A DNA stretch of 33,898 bases from the IMG/VR virus record IMGVR_UViG_3300042326_000183, positions 1 through 33,898 of that record; one strand, 5' to 3'. The stretch is from a virus. Shown in pieces: positions 32,789 to 33,898 of the stretch. The position numbers and the translations under genes are program-made. Position 1 is the first letter of the stretch. Each line of letters starts with the position of its first letter. The notes beneath the pieces are model-generated. The model was given only the letters and a program-made list of their open reading frames with translations, searched no databases and had not been told where the DNA came from.

Positions 32789-33715
32789 TTATGCGAACTG
32801 GACGACGGCTTGCGCCAGCGCCTCAGGCTTCGTGACTTTGTAGCCGTACACCTGCAGGCCGCGCACGATGTTGCCGAAGGTGGACTGGGCACGGATAGTT
32901 TCCATCTCAGTCATCTGCGACGCGAAGGTGAAGCCCATCTTGTGACCGGCGATGATCGAAGTCTTGCCGGACGAGACGTTCAGGTTGTGCGACACGTAGA
33001 GGGTGAAGCGGTCGATCATGCCGAGACGGCCGTTGCGGACCGGGCTGGTGCTGTCGCCGGTCAGCGAAGCATCCTTGAGTTCGGACTTCTTGATGAGACC
33101 AGCCATGCGGGCCGGGATCACAAGGTAGCGGTCCGACTCCGGCACGTTGGCCTCGTCGAGCACGGTGCCCATGTCAACGATCAGGTCGACAACCGGAGTG
33201 GTGGCCGATGCGCCGTCCTTGGTCACGGTCAGCGGCGAGCCGGTCGTGCCGAGGTTGAACGCTGCCGACTGCTGACCAGCAGTGGCACCCTTGTTGGCTG
33301 CGGCGATGTCCGGCAGCATGTCGGTCAGCACGCGCTGGTCGATCTTCACCTTCATCTGCTCGGAAGCGTCTTTCGACCACATGTCCATCAGCTTGATGTC
33401 CGACTGAACACGGTCGATGTCGTCTTCGATGCAGGAGAAGTACTCACCTTTGTCGATGAGCAGCTGCAGCTTGGGCGAATCCGGGTTCTCGACGACAAGG
33501 TTCTGACCCTTGACGTACTCACGGATGGTGATGTTGGGCTGGGTACGGATGTTAACCGTATCGCCCATGCGGCGAATTTCGCCTTCGTAGTCGGTGTTCG
33601 AGATCGCCGACAGCACGGTGGCGTCGTAGAAGTTCTCGATCAGTTTGCCGGACCAAATCTCGGGAATAAAATTCCCCGAGTAGTCGGGACGGCCGGGAGC
33701 AACGGGATAGGCCAT
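32789..33715 (-). CDS. Major capsid protein
   Basis: A 308-residue protein. An in-frame GTG at 33730 exists, but ATG 33715 is chosen because AAAGGA lies ~7 bases upstream. The body has the coat-protein layout: an N-terminal arm (FIPEIWSGKLIENFYDATVLSAISN), the DTVNIRTQPNITIREYVKGQNL segment (E-loop/strand region), a long helix (KLMDMWSKDASEQMKVKIDQRVL), a spine/P-domain-like PESDRYLVIPARMAGLIKK, and a C-terminal HKMGFTFASQMTEMETIRAQSTFGNIVRGLQVYGYKV, which is very typical of HK97-fold P22/T7-like coat proteins. Hundreds of copies should build the head. It heads the visible structural genes and is probably the most highly translated gene here. Confidence 0.88.
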   Translation of the reverse strand: MAYPVAPGRPDYSGNFIPEIWSGKLIENFYDATVLSAISNTDYEGEIRRMGDTVNIRTQPNITIREYVKGQNLVVENPDSPKLQLLIDKGEYFSCIEDDIDRVQSDIKLMDMWSKDASEQMKVKIDQRVLTDMLPDIAAANKGATAGQQSAAFNLGTTGSPLTVTKDGASATTPVVDLIVDMGTVLDEANVPESDRYLVIPARMAGLIKKSELKDASLTGDSTSPVRNGRLGMIDRFTLYVSHNLNVSSGKTSIIAGHKMGFTFASQMTEMETIRAQSTFGNIVRGLQVYGYKVTKPEALAQAVVQFA

Positions 33716-33739
33716 GTGGTGTCCTTTCACTTAGCCAGT

Positions 33740-33898
33740 TTATGTTATGCGACCTTCGCGCTGTGCGGCGAAGATGTCGCGTTCGATCCGGTCACGCTCC
33801 TGCTCACGACCCTTATACAGACCTTTGCGCACGTCGTCAAAGAACTTGGCAACGTCCGTCCGGTTGTATGCCTTGGCCTCATTGGCAGTCATGCTGCT
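33740..33898 (-). CDS. Small basic/charged phage protein upstream of the capsid gene (start uncertain at window edge)
   Basis: The frame is open to the right edge. ATG at 33892 would give a 50-residue protein (TANEAKAYNRTDVAKFFDDV, then LYKGREQERDRIERDIFAAQREG); otherwise it is the end of a longer gene. No ribosome site can be judged because only six bases precede the ATG. The strongly helical, Arg/Glu-rich ending FRxR-like (KGREQERDRIERDIFAAQREGRI) recalls a small conserved phage protein or the tail of a scaffold. It stops 25 bases before the capsid start. Confidence 0.6.
   Translation of the reverse strand, partial: SSMTANEAKAYNRTDVAKFFDDVRKGLYKGREQERDRIERDIFAAQREGRIT

Noticed and set aside
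1-33898. tRNA genes, integrase/att sites, insertion sequences, CRISPR arrays
   Set aside because: Genes are packed with almost no free space; no cloverleaf-like segment, recombinase motif, or terminal inverted repeats were noticed.

Overview
This window looks like a tailed bacteriophage genome (or prophage-like contig) with a short-tailed, podovirus-like particle. The evidence is a major capsid protein, two adaptor/connector-type proteins, a tail-nozzle-like protein, three consecutive internal-virion-type proteins ending in a giant 2626-residue protein, two beta-helix tailspikes and a complete lysis cassette. There is no integrase, no tRNA and no rRNA. The DNA is GC-rich by eye, roughly high-50s percent, apart from AT-richer tailspike segments. 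Host and habitat cannot be read directly. Several tiny conserved proteins resemble ones I associate with environmental and marine phages of Gram-negative bacteria, and the spanin pair implies an outer membrane.

Left arm, plus strand (1-5688): a replication and early operon. It holds the C-terminal end of a SNF2-type helicase, two small conserved phage proteins, a small unknown protein, a probable ssDNA-binding protein with a Cys4 cluster and acidic tail, a small HTH regulator, a GC-rich hairpin, and a 960-residue primase-helicase (AEP-type primase joined to a DUF927-like P-loop helicase).

Right arm, minus strand (33898 down to 5685): one long late operon read right to left. The order is: the end of a small gene, major capsid protein, two small virion-type proteins separated by cUUCGg hairpins, tailspike 1, a tiny ORF, a tail fibre, a run of five small genes (four highly basic), two adaptor-like proteins, a standalone anchor-like domain, tailspike 2, a receptor-binding-type fibre, a small beta protein, the lysis cassette (TM/coiled-coil protein, amidase, holin, i-spanin, o-spanin), a 33-residue Cys4 microprotein, the tail nozzle, and finally a block of structural and internal virion proteins. 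Most junctions overlap (ATGA, TAATG, TGATG or GTGA), which implies strong translational coupling. The late promoter must lie beyond the right edge of the window.

The two arms converge at 5685-5688, where a single CTAG supplies the TAG stop of both genes. No stretch over 300 bases lacks a gene. The most interesting items are: the giant ejection-type protein with an HExxxH metallopeptidase-like motif and polyvalent-protein-like features, the Cys4 microprotein, the duplicated tailspike anchor domain, the paired UUCG hairpins after the capsid-proximal genes, and the shared convergent stop.
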